A DNA stretch of 40,681 nucleotides from positions 1 to 40,681 of the forward strand of contig ONBN01000015.1 of assembly GCA_900316115.1 (NCBI GenBank), in the 5' to 3' direction. A program made the translations under genes and the position numbers. The stretch's first letter is position 1. The number at the start of each line of letters is the position of its first letter. Shown here one piece after another: positions 7,629 to 16,303 of the stretch. Origin of the DNA: an uncultured Eubacteriales bacterium (GTDB taxonomy: Bacteria > Bacillota > Clostridia > Lachnospirales > Lachnospiraceae). Under the pieces are notes generated by a model. That model was given only the letters and a program-made list of their open reading frames with translations, was not told where the DNA came from and did no database searches.

Positions 7629-8825
7629 ATGGATAGAACCGGATTTGAAATACTGGCAGAAAAACTGGAAAAAAACGGAATTGATGTGGAATGGGTGCTA
7701 AGGGAACTGGATCAGCTTCTTGTGGAGGTTCCTTCCTGGGGATTTTCAAAATCAGGAACCAGATTTTTCTCTTTTGAACAAAAGGGGGATGCAAGGAACT
7801 TTTTGGAAAGAGCAGATGACTGTGAACAGGTTTTGAAATATACAGGAAAAGGTGGACAGATCTGTATGCATATTCCGTGGGATCAGTGTGATTATAAAGC
7901 TGCCAGGGAATATGTGGAAGAAAAAGGTATGACTTTTGGAACTTTAAATACAAATATGTTCCAGGATAATGATTTCAGGCTTGGTACACTTGCAAATGCA
8001 GATAAAAAGATACGTAAAAAAACCGTAGATACATTGAATCACTGCATTGATGTAGCTCATACAGTTGGTGCCAGATCTCTGAATGTGTGGACCATTGACG
8101 GGAGTGACATTCCAGGACAGAATGATTACAGAATGCGTAGAAAATGGATGTTGGAATCCTTGAAAGAAGGCTATGACCATGCAGTGGCCTGCGGTGTTCA
8201 GTATAATATTGAATACAAACTGTTTGAACCATCTTCCTACCATATGGATATTCCGGACTGGGGTACAGCCTTATATTATGCGTCCAGACTTGGGGAGCAG
8301 GCGAAAGTAACCGTAGATCTTGGACATCATGCTTTCGGTGTAAATGTGGCACAGATCGTTTCCCTTCTCATTGATGAGCAGCGTCTGGGAGCTTTCCATT
8401 TGAACGATAATGTGTGTGCAGATGATGACCTGATCCCGGGCACCATCAATCCATTAAGGCTGTTTGCAATTGAAAATGAAATCGTTGCAGGGATTTGTGA
8501 AAAAGAAACAGAGAACTCTGCAAGAAGTGTATTACAGGGACTGGACATCAGTTTTTATATTGAACCAAAGGTAGAAGCCATGATCCTTTCCGTGGTAAAT
8601 CTTCAGACAGCCTATGCAAAAGCCCTTCTGGTAAACAGGAAAAAGCTTCAGCAGCTTCAGCTGGATAATGATATCCTGGGAGCAAATCAGTGCCTGATGC
8701 AGGCTTATCATACAGATGTAAGTCTCCTTCTTGAGGAGTGGCGGAACCGTCATGGGATCCAGGGTGATCCATATACAAATTATATTCATTCTGAATATTT
8801 TGCAGACAGAAAGAAAAGAGGATAA
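7629..8825 (+). CDS. rhaI: L-rhamnose isomerase, RhaI (TIM-barrel) type
   Basis: Protein of 398 residues resembling the L-rhamnose catabolism isomerase of the Pseudomonas stutzeri/RhaI type, which converts L-rhamnose to L-rhamnulose with divalent metals. It belongs to the xylose-isomerase-like TIM-barrel superfamily rather than to E. coli RhaA. Visible features include PSWGFSKSGTRF near residue 35, NVWTIDGSD about 155, the metal-binding region IEYKLFEP about 200, VDLGHHAFG about 230 and GAFHLNDN about 260. It lies 20 bp after the regulator and 17 bp before rhamnulokinase, which strongly supports the assignment. It ends with a C-terminal helical extension common in this subfamily. Confidence 0.88.
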   Translation: MDRTGFEILAEKLEKNGIDVEWVLRELDQLLVEVPSWGFSKSGTRFFSFEQKGDARNFLERADDCEQVLKYTGKGGQICMHIPWDQCDYKAAREYVEEKGMTFGTLNTNMFQDNDFRLGTLANADKKIRKKTVDTLNHCIDVAHTVGARSLNVWTIDGSDIPGQNDYRMRRKWMLESLKEGYDHAVACGVQYNIEYKLFEPSSYHMDIPDWGTALYYASRLGEQAKVTVDLGHHAFGVNVAQIVSLLIDEQRLGAFHLNDNVCADDDLIPGTINPLRLFAIENEIVAGICEKETENSARSVLQGLDISFYIEPKVEAMILSVVNLQTAYAKALLVNRKKLQQLQLDNDILGANQCLMQAYHTDVSLLLEEWRNRHGIQGDPYTNYIHSEYFADRKKRG

Positions 8826-8842
8826 GGAAGCAGGAACAGGAT

Positions 8843-10339
8843 ATGGACAGGAAAAAATACGTATTGTCCTTTGATCTTGGTGCTTCCAGCGGAAGAGGAA
8901 TCGTTTTTTCTTTTGACGGAACAAGGATGGAGCAGATCTGCCAGCACAGGTTCGGCAATCAGGCAGTTTATCTGAACGGTACTGCTTACTGGGATTTTCT
9001 GTATCTGTATCAGAATATCCTTGAGGCCATGATCCGTGTGGGGACACAGTATCCCATAAGCAGTATGGGGATTGATACCTGGGGGCTGGATTATGGGGTG
9101 ATCGACGGTTATGGCAGACTGTCAGGTAATCCGGTATCCTATCGGGATAAAAGAGGGAGCATAGGGGCAGATCTGCTTTTGCGGAAGATACCGGGGAGGG
9201 AACTGTATCAAAGGACAGGAACCCAGTTTTTATGTGGCAATACAATCTATCAGTTATTTTATGAAATTCAGAAACATCCGGAGCAGTTAAATAATGCAGA
9301 AGCAGTTTTAATGATCCCGGATCTGATCTCTTATTTTCTTACCGGCGAAAAGGGAGCGGAATACACTATCGCATCTACTACCCAATTGCTGGATATGAAA
9401 TCAAAACAATGGAATTTCCCTCTGATCAGTGAAATTGGATTAAGAAAAACACTTTTTTCGGATATAAAGTATCCGGGAGAGGATTCTTATACCCTTTTTT
9501 CAGAGATTCAGGACAGAACAGGGATGAAAGAGGCAAAACTGGTGACGGTGGCATCTCATGATACAGCTTCTGCTGTGCTGGCTGTTCCGGCGGCAGAAAA
9601 GGAAAATTTTATCTATATCAGCAGTGGAACCTGGTCTGTGATCGGGATAGAAACCAGGGAACCTGTGATCAATGAAAAGGGATTTCTGGGGAATTTTACC
9701 AATGAAGGCGGATTTGGAAAAACGATCCGCTACTGCAGAAGCCTGACAGGAATGTGGCTGATACAGGAATGTATGCGGTGCTGGAAGGAACTGGGACAAA
9801 CGATCACCTATGATCAGATGGGAGAGGGTCTGAAAGATACAGAAGAATTTATGTGCTTTATCGATCCGGAGAATGAAGCCTTCCAGAAACAGTGTGATAT
9901 GCCAAAGGCTATCCAGGAGTATTGCCGGAAGACAGGACAGAAAGTGCCACAGTCACAGGCACAGATCGCAAGATGTATTTATGAAAGTCTGGCAATGAAC
10001 TACCTGGAAACTGTGGAAATATTAAAGGAGCAGAAAAAAGCGGATTATGCCAGGATCTATATTGTGGGAGGAGGATCCCAGGCTGCGTTCCTGAACCAGT
10101 GTGTGGCCAATGCCACAGGAATGCAGGTGGCAGCAGGAATCCCGGAGGCAACCTCCTATGGTAATGCATTTGCCCAGCTGTATCATGCAGGAGAATTTCA
10201 TTCCCAGTGGGAATTTCGGGAAATGCTGAAAAGAGAAGAAAATATCCGATATTATGAACCGGAAAACAAGGATGTCTGGAAGCTTATGTACGAAAGATAC
10301 AGACGGGGAATAAAGAATGACGGAGGGCAGAGGATTTGA
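8843..10339 (+). CDS. rhaB: Rhamnulokinase
   Basis: FGGY-family carbohydrate kinase of 498 residues that phosphorylates L-rhamnulose at O1 using ATP. The N-terminal phosphate-binding motif SFDLGASSGRGIV (residues 9-21) is the form seen in RhaB. SMGIDTWGLDYGV (about 74) follows, with VASHDTASAVLAVP and YISSGTWSVIG in the middle and IVGGGSQAAFLNQCVANATG in the C-terminal ATP-binding domain. The length is normal for RhaB. Its TGA overlaps the TTG start of the next gene, implying translational coupling. Together with RhaI and RhaD it completes the route from L-rhamnose to DHAP and L-lactaldehyde. Confidence 0.93.
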   Translation: MDRKKYVLSFDLGASSGRGIVFSFDGTRMEQICQHRFGNQAVYLNGTAYWDFLYLYQNILEAMIRVGTQYPISSMGIDTWGLDYGVIDGYGRLSGNPVSYRDKRGSIGADLLLRKIPGRELYQRTGTQFLCGNTIYQLFYEIQKHPEQLNNAEAVLMIPDLISYFLTGEKGAEYTIASTTQLLDMKSKQWNFPLISEIGLRKTLFSDIKYPGEDSYTLFSEIQDRTGMKEAKLVTVASHDTASAVLAVPAAEKENFIYISSGTWSVIGIETREPVINEKGFLGNFTNEGGFGKTIRYCRSLTGMWLIQECMRCWKELGQTITYDQMGEGLKDTEEFMCFIDPENEAFQKQCDMPKAIQEYCRKTGQKVPQSQAQIARCIYESLAMNYLETVEILKEQKKADYARIYIVGGGSQAAFLNQCVANATGMQVAAGIPEATSYGNAFAQLYHAGEFHSQWEFREMLKREENIRYYEPENKDVWKLMYERYRRGIKNDGGQRI

Positions 10340-12072
10340 GAAAAATCATGAATAAAGCCGACAGATTTGTTTATGAACTGTGCAATGGCATTGCAATGAC
10401 AAATCCGCTGGTTACAAATGATGAGCGATATAAGATAATCAGAAGAAAAGATCTGGATCCCGGCAAGGTTACATTGATCAGTGGAGGGGGCAGCGGCCAT
10501 GAACCGGCACATGCCGGATATGTTGGAAAAGGTATGCTGGATGCAGCTGTATGCGGAGACATTTTTGCATCCCCTACCCAGATCCAGGTATATAAAGCGA
10601 TTGAAGAAACTAAAAGTGAAAAAGGTACTTTGCTGATCATAAAAAACTACAGCGGGGATCTTATGAACTTTAAAAATGGTGCAGCCCTGGCAGAAGAAGA
10701 GGGGATAGAAGTAAAATATGTGGTTGTAAGTGATGATATTGCTGTGAAGGACAGTCTGTATACAGTAGGACAGCGTGGCGTGGCAGGAACTGTGCTGGTG
10801 CATAAGATCGCAGGGGCTGCTGCAGAAGAAGGCTGTTCCCTGGAGGAAGTACAGAAGGTTGCGGCTCATGCAGCAGATTCCGTGAAATCTATTGGCTTTG
10901 CATTTTCCTCCTGTGTGGTTCCTGCAAAAGGCTCTCCTACCTTCCAGATCTGTGACGGTGAAATGGAGTATGGCGTAGGAATCCATGGAGAACCCGGGAT
11001 CCAGAGGGAAACATCTGTTACCAGCAGGGAACTGGCAGCACGTATGACCAGCCAGCTTCTTAAGGCGCTTAATATGGAAAATAAGGGAGAAATCGCCATT
11101 TTGATAAATGGCTTTGGCGGAACGGCACTGCAGGAACTGTACGTAGTTGCCAATGATGTGCGGCGAGAACTGGATCAGCAAGAAAATATTACAGTATATC
11201 GAAGTTTTGTAGGAAACTATATGACCAGTATTGATATGATGGGGGCATCCCTTACAATCATGAAGTTGGATGAATCTTTAAAGCATTATCTGGACTGTGA
11301 ATGTTATGCGCCTGCATTTCGTGTGGACGGCCCGGTGCCTGTAATTCCATTCAGGGAAACTGATCCTGTAGTAAAAGATGCAGAGTTTTTTGAAACAGAA
11401 GATTCCTGGAAGCAGGTAGGAGAACTTGTATCTCTTGAAAACATAAAATATATGGTTGCCCAGATGGGACAGTGTATCATTGACCATGAGGTGCCTTTTT
11501 GTACCATTGATTCTTATGCCGGAGACGGGGACTTTGGGGCAAGCGTGGCAAAGGGCTTCAGACAGCTGAGAAACGAATGGCTGATGCTGAAAGAGAAAGA
11601 CACCATAGAAGGTTTTCTGAAAGCCTGCGGAATGATCATTATTGAGTATTGCGGAGGTGCCTCCGGACCAATCTGGGGTTCTGCCTTTATGGGAGCCGGA
11701 AAATGGGCAAAAGGAAAAGAATCACTGTCTTTGGGTGAGTTCGGCGAAATGATGGAAGAAGCAGTAAGAAGCATTCAGAGAACTGGAGAAAGATCCTTTG
11801 GCAGAGGCGCAGTTGTCGGTGATAAAACCCTGATTGATGCACTGGTTCCTTATGCAGATACACTTGTTGCATGTGGTAAAAAGCAGATAGATATAAAAGA
11901 AGCTTTTAAGGAGGCATCCGCAGTAGCTGTGAAAGGAGCAAAGGAAACGGAAAAGATTGTGGCAAGAATGGGAAGAGCCGGTGTGGTAGGCGAGAGAAGT
12001 CTTGGACATCCGGATGCAGGTGCTTATGCACTTGGTGTTATATTCAGTTGGATTACGGAGGCGTTAAAGTAA
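10336..12072 (+). CDS. Dihydroxyacetone kinase family protein, fused DhaK-DhaL
   Basis: Single-chain, ATP-type DHA kinase of 578 residues. The DhaK-like part (about 1-330) has the GGGSGHEPAHAGYVGKGMLD motif and GIHGEPG, whose histidine forms the hemiaminal with substrate in the family. The DhaL part (about 370-578) has the ADP/Mg motif DGDFGASVAKGF and GGASGPIWG. TTG 10336 is chosen because it follows GGAGGG by 8 bp and makes the N-terminus MRKIMNK align with MKKLIN of known DhaK; ATG 10348 is the alternative. Its place between rhamnulokinase and aldolase is notable, since the standard rhamnose pathway needs no DHA kinase. It might recover free triose or act on another keto-sugar. Confidence 0.88.
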   Translation: MRKIMNKADRFVYELCNGIAMTNPLVTNDERYKIIRRKDLDPGKVTLISGGGSGHEPAHAGYVGKGMLDAAVCGDIFASPTQIQVYKAIEETKSEKGTLLIIKNYSGDLMNFKNGAALAEEEGIEVKYVVVSDDIAVKDSLYTVGQRGVAGTVLVHKIAGAAAEEGCSLEEVQKVAAHAADSVKSIGFAFSSCVVPAKGSPTFQICDGEMEYGVGIHGEPGIQRETSVTSRELAARMTSQLLKALNMENKGEIAILINGFGGTALQELYVVANDVRRELDQQENITVYRSFVGNYMTSIDMMGASLTIMKLDESLKHYLDCECYAPAFRVDGPVPVIPFRETDPVVKDAEFFETEDSWKQVGELVSLENIKYMVAQMGQCIIDHEVPFCTIDSYAGDGDFGASVAKGFRQLRNEWLMLKEKDTIEGFLKACGMIIIEYCGGASGPIWGSAFMGAGKWAKGKESLSLGEFGEMMEEAVRSIQRTGERSFGRGAVVGDKTLIDALVPYADTLVACGKKQIDIKEAFKEASAVAVKGAKETEKIVARMGRAGVVGERSLGHPDAGAYALGVIFSWITEALK

Positions 12073-12074
12073 AT

Positions 12075-12896
12075 ATGGAGATGAAGAAAATACGCTTTTT
12101 CAGGGACTTGATCCGTATGGCCTGTGATGGATGGCAGCTTGGCTGGCATGAATATCACGGGGGAAATATTACTTATCGAATGAATAAGCAGGAAGCAGAA
12201 CAGGTACAGCCTTTTTTGACAGAAGATTCTCCATGGGTGGAAATGGAGGAAGCCTTTCCTGTTCTGGGAGACAGCTTCTTTGTTGTTACAGGCAGCGGGG
12301 AATGCTTCAGAGATGCAGCAGAATATCCAGAAGAGGTTTTTGGAATCGTAAAGCTGAATGAGAAGGGAACTGCTTATAAGGTGATGTGGGGATTGACCGG
12401 AAATGGAGGAAAACCTACCAGTGAGTTCATGCCCCATCTGTTTATACATGAAACAAAGATAAAGATCGGCCAGGAATATAATCGGATCGTATACCATGCC
12501 CATCCGAAAAAGGCTATTATCCTTACCAGCATACTGGAGCATGACAGCGGAAAGATCACCAGGGCATTGTGGGATATGGAGCCGGAGTGTCCCATGACAT
12601 TTCCGAAAGGAATCGGAATCATTGACTGGTGTGTGCCGGGAACAGTGCAGTTGGCCAGAAAAACCGGAGAGCTGATGAAAAAATACAATGTAGTTTTATG
12701 GAGCCAGCATGGGATCCTTGTGTCAGCAGCAAATTGCAATGAAACGATTGGAATTGTACATACAGTAGAGAAATCTTCGGATATGTATCTGGAAATCCGG
12801 AAATATAAAGAAGACCCAGTTGGTGTAGTAACAGATGAGCAGTATAAAAAACTGGCAGAGGTTTTCAGACTGGATCTGCCGGAGAAATATATTTAG
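12075..12896 (+). CDS. rhaD: Rhamnulose-1-phosphate aldolase
   Basis: Class II (zinc) aldolase of 273 residues that cleaves L-rhamnulose 1-phosphate to DHAP and L-lactaldehyde. It matches E. coli RhaD along its length: GWHEYHGGNITYR near the N-terminus, VTGSGECFRD, WGLTGNGGKPTSEF, the zinc ligands in YHAHPKKA (about residue 138) and SQHGI (about 212), and the general-acid region around VPGTVQLA. ATG 12075 is preferred over the upstream in-frame ATG at 12048 because the latter lies inside the kinase gene and gives an extra non-homologous segment. It is the last gene of the rhamnose operon and is followed by a hairpin. Confidence 0.92.
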   Translation: MEMKKIRFFRDLIRMACDGWQLGWHEYHGGNITYRMNKQEAEQVQPFLTEDSPWVEMEEAFPVLGDSFFVVTGSGECFRDAAEYPEEVFGIVKLNEKGTAYKVMWGLTGNGGKPTSEFMPHLFIHETKIKIGQEYNRIVYHAHPKKAIILTSILEHDSGKITRALWDMEPECPMTFPKGIGIIDWCVPGTVQLARKTGELMKKYNVVLWSQHGILVSAANCNETIGIVHTVEKSSDMYLEIRKYKEDPVGVVTDEQYKKLAEVFRLDLPEKYI

Positions 12897-12900
12897 CATA

Positions 12901-12936
12901 AAAGACCGCTTTAAGGAAAGTCCTGAAGCGGTCTTT
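12901..12936. terminator. Bidirectional hairpin terminator after the rhamnose operon
   Basis: AAAGACCGCTT (12901-12911) pairs perfectly with AAGCGGTCTTT (12926-12936). On the minus strand the stem is followed by TTTTAT, on the plus strand only by TTTA. It lies between the convergent rhaD and the GH31 remnant, so it could stop transcription from both sides. Confidence 0.65.
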
Positions 12937-12999
12937 AGCATTGAAGTGATTTCCTTAAAAAATAGATAGAATCCTGAAAAGTAGAATTTATCAGCAGGT

Positions 13000-13545
13000 T
13001 CAGATCTTCCGAATCAAATAAGACTGACGGCCGTCACGAAGGAAAACAGGGATGGTTTCCAGAGGAGCCTGAGCCTGCACGGTCTGGCCGCCATCATACT
13101 GTAAGCCGGTGTGGGCTTCTGTCCAGGTGCAGCCTGCCGGAAGATAAACCTGTATGGATGTGGCATCTCCCAGGGTAACAGGTGCAATGAGAAGATCTGG
13201 ACCGTACATGTATTCGTATTTAATGTCCCATGCTGCAGGATCCTTCGGGAAGTCGTAAAACAGGGGACGGATTACAGGCGCACCTGTCTTGTGTGCCTGT
13301 ATCATCAGACTTTTGGTATATTCTTTTATGGATTCACGGATCAGAACATATTTCTTCATGATCTGATAGTTGGATTCTCCATAGCTCCAGATCTCATTTG
13401 GAGCACCGGTTCCCTCGGTCTCCTGTCCGTTTGGCAGGTATATGTCAGTTCTTGGCAGACGGTTCCCATGCATCCTCATGACCGGGCAGAAAGTACCGAA
13501 CTGGAACCAGCGGATCAAAAGCTGCTCCTTTAAGGGATTTTCCTT
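13000..13545 (-). pseudogene. C-terminal remnant of a GH31 family glycosidase
   Basis: About 180 residues match only the C-terminal part of GH31 alpha-glycosidases/alpha-xylosidases: NPLKEQLLIRWFQFG, FCPVMRMHG, the FYDFPKDP segment, YEYMYGPDLLIAPV and the final beta domain with LPAGCTW. The catalytic nucleophile and acid/base domain, which lie upstream of RWFQFG in intact enzymes (usually 650-800 residues), are absent. The reading frame continues upstream of 13545 without recognisable homology and without a start typical of the family. The fragment therefore cannot be an active glycosidase. It may be what is left of a side-chain-trimming enzyme once linked to the sugar locus. Confidence 0.8.
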
Positions 13546-13712
13546 ATTATAACAATAAACCAGGCAATAGCAATAAAAATGGCATAAACATTTAGGAAGA
13601 TATCGTAAAATAGTAATTAAGTGATCCTGATTTTTATGTACAATTTGTGAATTTTAGCTTGAAAAAGTAAGACATATGTGATAACCTATATTTCAATGTG
13701 TTTATACGCAGC

Positions 13713-13752
13713 ACGAATGACCGCCACAGCCGTACAAACGGGGCGGATTCGT
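13713..13752 (+). ncRNA. Stem-loop immediately 5' of the glycine riboswitch
   Basis: ACGAAT (13713-13718) pairs with ATTCGT (13747-13752) and CCGCC (13721-13725) with GGCGG (13742-13746). The position, just before the aptamer, fits the so-called ghost aptamer stem of singlet glycine riboswitches. That interpretation is an inference. Confidence 0.5.
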
Positions 13753-13756
13753 AAAC

Positions 13757-13844
13757 TCAGGAGAGCCTCTTCAAAAAAATCTAGGGAAGAGCGCCGAAGG
13801 TGTACGCAGCAGGAATGCTGTCAATCTCTCAGGCAAAAGGATGG
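13757..13844 (+). ncRNA. Glycine riboswitch (single aptamer)
   Basis: The glycine aptamer consensus is visible: GGAGAG at the 5' side of P1, CGCCGAAGG, a GCAGCA-GGAA-TGCTGT hairpin, and CTCTCAGGCAAAAGGA at the 3' end pairing with the first element. An internal stem (GCCTCTTC/GGAAGAGC) fits P2. Only one full aptamer is present. GGAGG of the downstream ribosome binding site overlaps the 3' boundary and no terminator is visible, which suggests control of translation. It precedes an AGCS-family symporter, a known target class of glycine riboswitches. Confidence 0.9.
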
Positions 13845-13854
13845 AGGAAAAATT

Positions 13855-15276
13855 ATGTTCACACAAATCTTCACACAAATCAACAACTTTATCACATGGT
13901 TTGACGGAGTCGTATGGGGACTTCCGCTGATCATTCTGATCCTGATCACAGGATTTCTTTTAACCGTTCGGTTAGGTGTTCTACAGGTAAGGCATTTGGG
14001 AAAAGCCCTGAAATTCATGGTAAAAAATGAAGAGGGCGGCGAAGGTGAAGTTACCAGCTTTGGTGCACTTTGTACTGCTTTGTCTGCAACCATCGGTACA
14101 GGAAACATTGTAGGTGTTGCTACAGCCATTGCAGCCGGAGGACCGGGAGCATTGTTTTGGATGATCGTGGCCGCATTCTTTGGAATGGCTACGAAATATG
14201 CAGAAGGACTGCTGGCTATTAAATACCGTACCATTGACAAAGAAGGCCATGTGCTTGGCGGTCCTTTCTATTACATAGAAAATGGTATGGGCAGACAGTG
14301 GAGATGGCTTGCCAAGATTTTTGCATTTTTCGGAGCAGGTGTAGGGCTGTTTGGTATCGGTACCTTTACTCAGGTAAATGGTATTGCGTCTGCTGTAAAG
14401 AATTTCTTTGATCCGGATACAGTACATACTGTTTTAATCCTGGGAAGAAACTATTCCTGGGCAACAGTGATCGCATGTCTGATCCTTACTGTATGTGTAG
14501 GTCTGGTAGTACTTGGCGGTATCAAACGTATTGCAAGTGTATCACAGATCATTGTGCCATTTATGGCAATCTTATATGTGGCGCTTGCACTGATCATTGT
14601 TATTACGAATATTACAGCTGTACCGGCTGCCATTGTTCAGATCGTAAAAACGGCCTTTTCAGGAAGTGCCCTGGCAGGTGGTGTGATGGGAACAATGGTT
14701 GTGGCTATGCAGAAAGGTATTGCAAGAGGTATCTTTTCAAACGAATCCGGTCTTGGAAGTGCACCCATCGCAGCAGCCGCAGCACAGACAAAAGAGCCTG
14801 TACGTCAGGGACTGGTATCTATGACTGGTACATTTATTGACACCATTGTTATCTGTACAATGACAGGACTTGCCATTGTAATGACAGGAACCTGGAATAC
14901 AGGACTTGAAGGTGTGGAGATCACAACTGCAGCCTTCCAGAAGGGACTTCCGTTCCCACCACAGGTCGCATCTTTTGCACTGATGGTGTGCCTGGTATTC
15001 TTTGCATTTACCACTATTCTTGGATGGGATTACTACGGAGAGCGGTGTCTGGAATATTTATTCAACAGGAACCAGGGCGCGGTAAAGACTTACCGTATCT
15101 TTTATATCATCTGCGTATTTATCGGACCGTATATGACGGTTGCAGCAGTATGGAACATTGCTGATATTTTCAATGCGCTGATGGCATTCCCCAACCTGAT
15201 CGCCCTGCTTGCATTAAGTGGCGTGGTAGTAAGGGAAACAAAGGATTTCTTCAAACGTCATAAAAATTACGAATAA
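13855..15276 (+). CDS. Na+/alanine-glycine symporter, AGCS family
   Basis: Membrane transporter of 473 residues of the alanine/glycine:cation symporter family, importing a small neutral amino acid with Na+. Family signatures are ALSATIGTGNIVGVATAIAAGG (about residues 75-95), FWMIVAAFFGMATKYAEG, FSNESGLGSAPIAAAA and the FTTILGWDYYGER segment. About ten hydrophobic segments are visible. ATG 13855 is chosen, 7 bp after GGAGG; the frame stays open upstream to 13678, but that part is the riboswitch. Control by a glycine riboswitch implies that glycine is the substrate or that excess glycine signals export or use. A strong hairpin terminator follows. Confidence 0.93.
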   Translation: MFTQIFTQINNFITWFDGVVWGLPLIILILITGFLLTVRLGVLQVRHLGKALKFMVKNEEGGEGEVTSFGALCTALSATIGTGNIVGVATAIAAGGPGALFWMIVAAFFGMATKYAEGLLAIKYRTIDKEGHVLGGPFYYIENGMGRQWRWLAKIFAFFGAGVGLFGIGTFTQVNGIASAVKNFFDPDTVHTVLILGRNYSWATVIACLILTVCVGLVVLGGIKRIASVSQIIVPFMAILYVALALIIVITNITAVPAAIVQIVKTAFSGSALAGGVMGTMVVAMQKGIARGIFSNESGLGSAPIAAAAAQTKEPVRQGLVSMTGTFIDTIVICTMTGLAIVMTGTWNTGLEGVEITTAAFQKGLPFPPQVASFALMVCLVFFAFTTILGWDYYGERCLEYLFNRNQGAVKTYRIFYIICVFIGPYMTVAAVWNIADIFNALMAFPNLIALLALSGVVVRETKDFFKRHKNYE

Positions 15277-15294
15277 GCATTATAAATACATATT

Positions 15295-15322
15295 CAGGGG
15301 GCCGCTGTGGCCCCTTGTTTTA
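15295..15322 (+). terminator. Rho-independent terminator after the AGCS symporter
   Basis: A GC-rich stem (CAGGGGGCC from 15295, pairing with GGCCCCTTG ending at 15317, loop GCTGT) is followed by TTTTA. Confidence 0.85.
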
Positions 15323-15342
15323 TGCATGTCATAATATTTGCT

Positions 15343-15371
15343 TTTACAAAACAAATGATCTATGGTAAAAT
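15343..15371 (+). promoter_or_regulatory. Promoter of the DegV-family gene
   Basis: TTTACA (15343-15348), a 17-bp spacer and TAAAAT (15366-15371), about 55 bp before the ATG. Confidence 0.6.
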
Positions 15372-15424
15372 ATATTTGATTTTAAAACAATTTTGAAAAA
15401 AGAAAAAACGTGAAGGAGATAATC

Positions 15425-16303
15425 ATGAGCGAATATATTGTTATGACGGATACATCCGCAGATATTCCGGAAGAAATACTTGCAGAAGGTAATATCCGGG
15501 TGATTCCCATGGCATTTGAGCTGAATGGAGAAGAGCGGGTACATTCTGATCCTGGGAAATGGGACAGCAAGGAATTTTATGGAAAATTACGTGACGGCGG
15601 ACTGGGCAAAACATCACAGATTCCCCCTATGGTTTATACAGAATATTTTGAAAAAGTATTAAAAGAAGGAAAAGACATCCTGTATCTTTCTCTTTCCGGT
15701 GGACTTACATCTACCTGGCAAAGCTCCAAGCTTGCAGCTACTGACCTGATGGAAGAGTATCCGGACAGGAAGATTTCCTGTGTGGATTCCCATGCGGCTA
15801 CAGGCGGACAGGGGATCCTTACCCTGATCGCAAGAAAGAACCAGGAAAAGGGTATGAGCCTGGAGGAGAATACTGCCTGGCTGGAAGAGAACAGGAATAA
15901 TATCTGTCACTGGTTTACTGTAGATGATCTGGATTTCCTGAAACGGGGCGGCAGGATCTCACCGGCAGTTGCCTGGATCGGCGGCAAATTAAAGATCAAA
16001 CCTATCCTCAGGATCGCTGAGGATGGTACACTTGCCATTATGGAAAAAGTAAGAGGAGCAAAAGCAGCCCTGAATTATATTGCCGGCAAATACACATCCA
16101 TTCCGGAAAATTATGATCCTGAATATCCATATGTATTCCTTTGCCATGGGGACGCACAGGAGCAGGCAGAAAAGCTGAAAGCAGACATTCTTGCAGCTAT
16201 GCCCCAGGCTCAGGTAGTGATCATGCCTATGAGCCCTATCATCGGCGTACATACAGGCCCAGGCGTTCAGGCTGTGATCTATTACGGCCGGAACAGGGCA
16301 TAA
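15425..16303 (+). CDS. DegV-family fatty-acid-binding protein
   Basis: Cytosolic protein of 292 residues of the DegV/FakB type, which bind a long-chain fatty acid and in many Firmicutes present it to the fatty acid kinase FakA. The N-terminal VMTDTSADIPEE and IRVIPM, the central LSLSGGLTSTWQSS, the VDSHAATGGQG segment and the FLKRGGRISPA motif are all family hallmarks. The C-terminal VIMPMSPIIGVHTGPG is also typical. ATG 15425 lies 7 bp after AAGGAG; the GTG at 15410 is upstream of that site. No fakA is nearby. The gene runs tail-to-tail into the deacetylase gene with no space between stop codons. Confidence 0.92.
   Translation: MSEYIVMTDTSADIPEEILAEGNIRVIPMAFELNGEERVHSDPGKWDSKEFYGKLRDGGLGKTSQIPPMVYTEYFEKVLKEGKDILYLSLSGGLTSTWQSSKLAATDLMEEYPDRKISCVDSHAATGGQGILTLIARKNQEKGMSLEENTAWLEENRNNICHWFTVDDLDFLKRGGRISPAVAWIGGKLKIKPILRIAEDGTLAIMEKVRGAKAALNYIAGKYTSIPENYDPEYPYVFLCHGDAQEQAEKLKADILAAMPQAQVVIMPMSPIIGVHTGPGVQAVIYYGRNRA

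Noticed and set aside
10252-11181. Minus-strand ORF of 309 codons opposite rhaB/dhaK
   Set aside because: Composition is that of an antisense shadow, and the plus strand carries clear conserved enzymes with tight operon spacing.
13678-13854. N-terminal extension of the AGCS symporter
   Set aside because: It is the glycine riboswitch and its upstream stem; the translation is basic, non-homologous and precedes the Shine-Dalgarno sequence.
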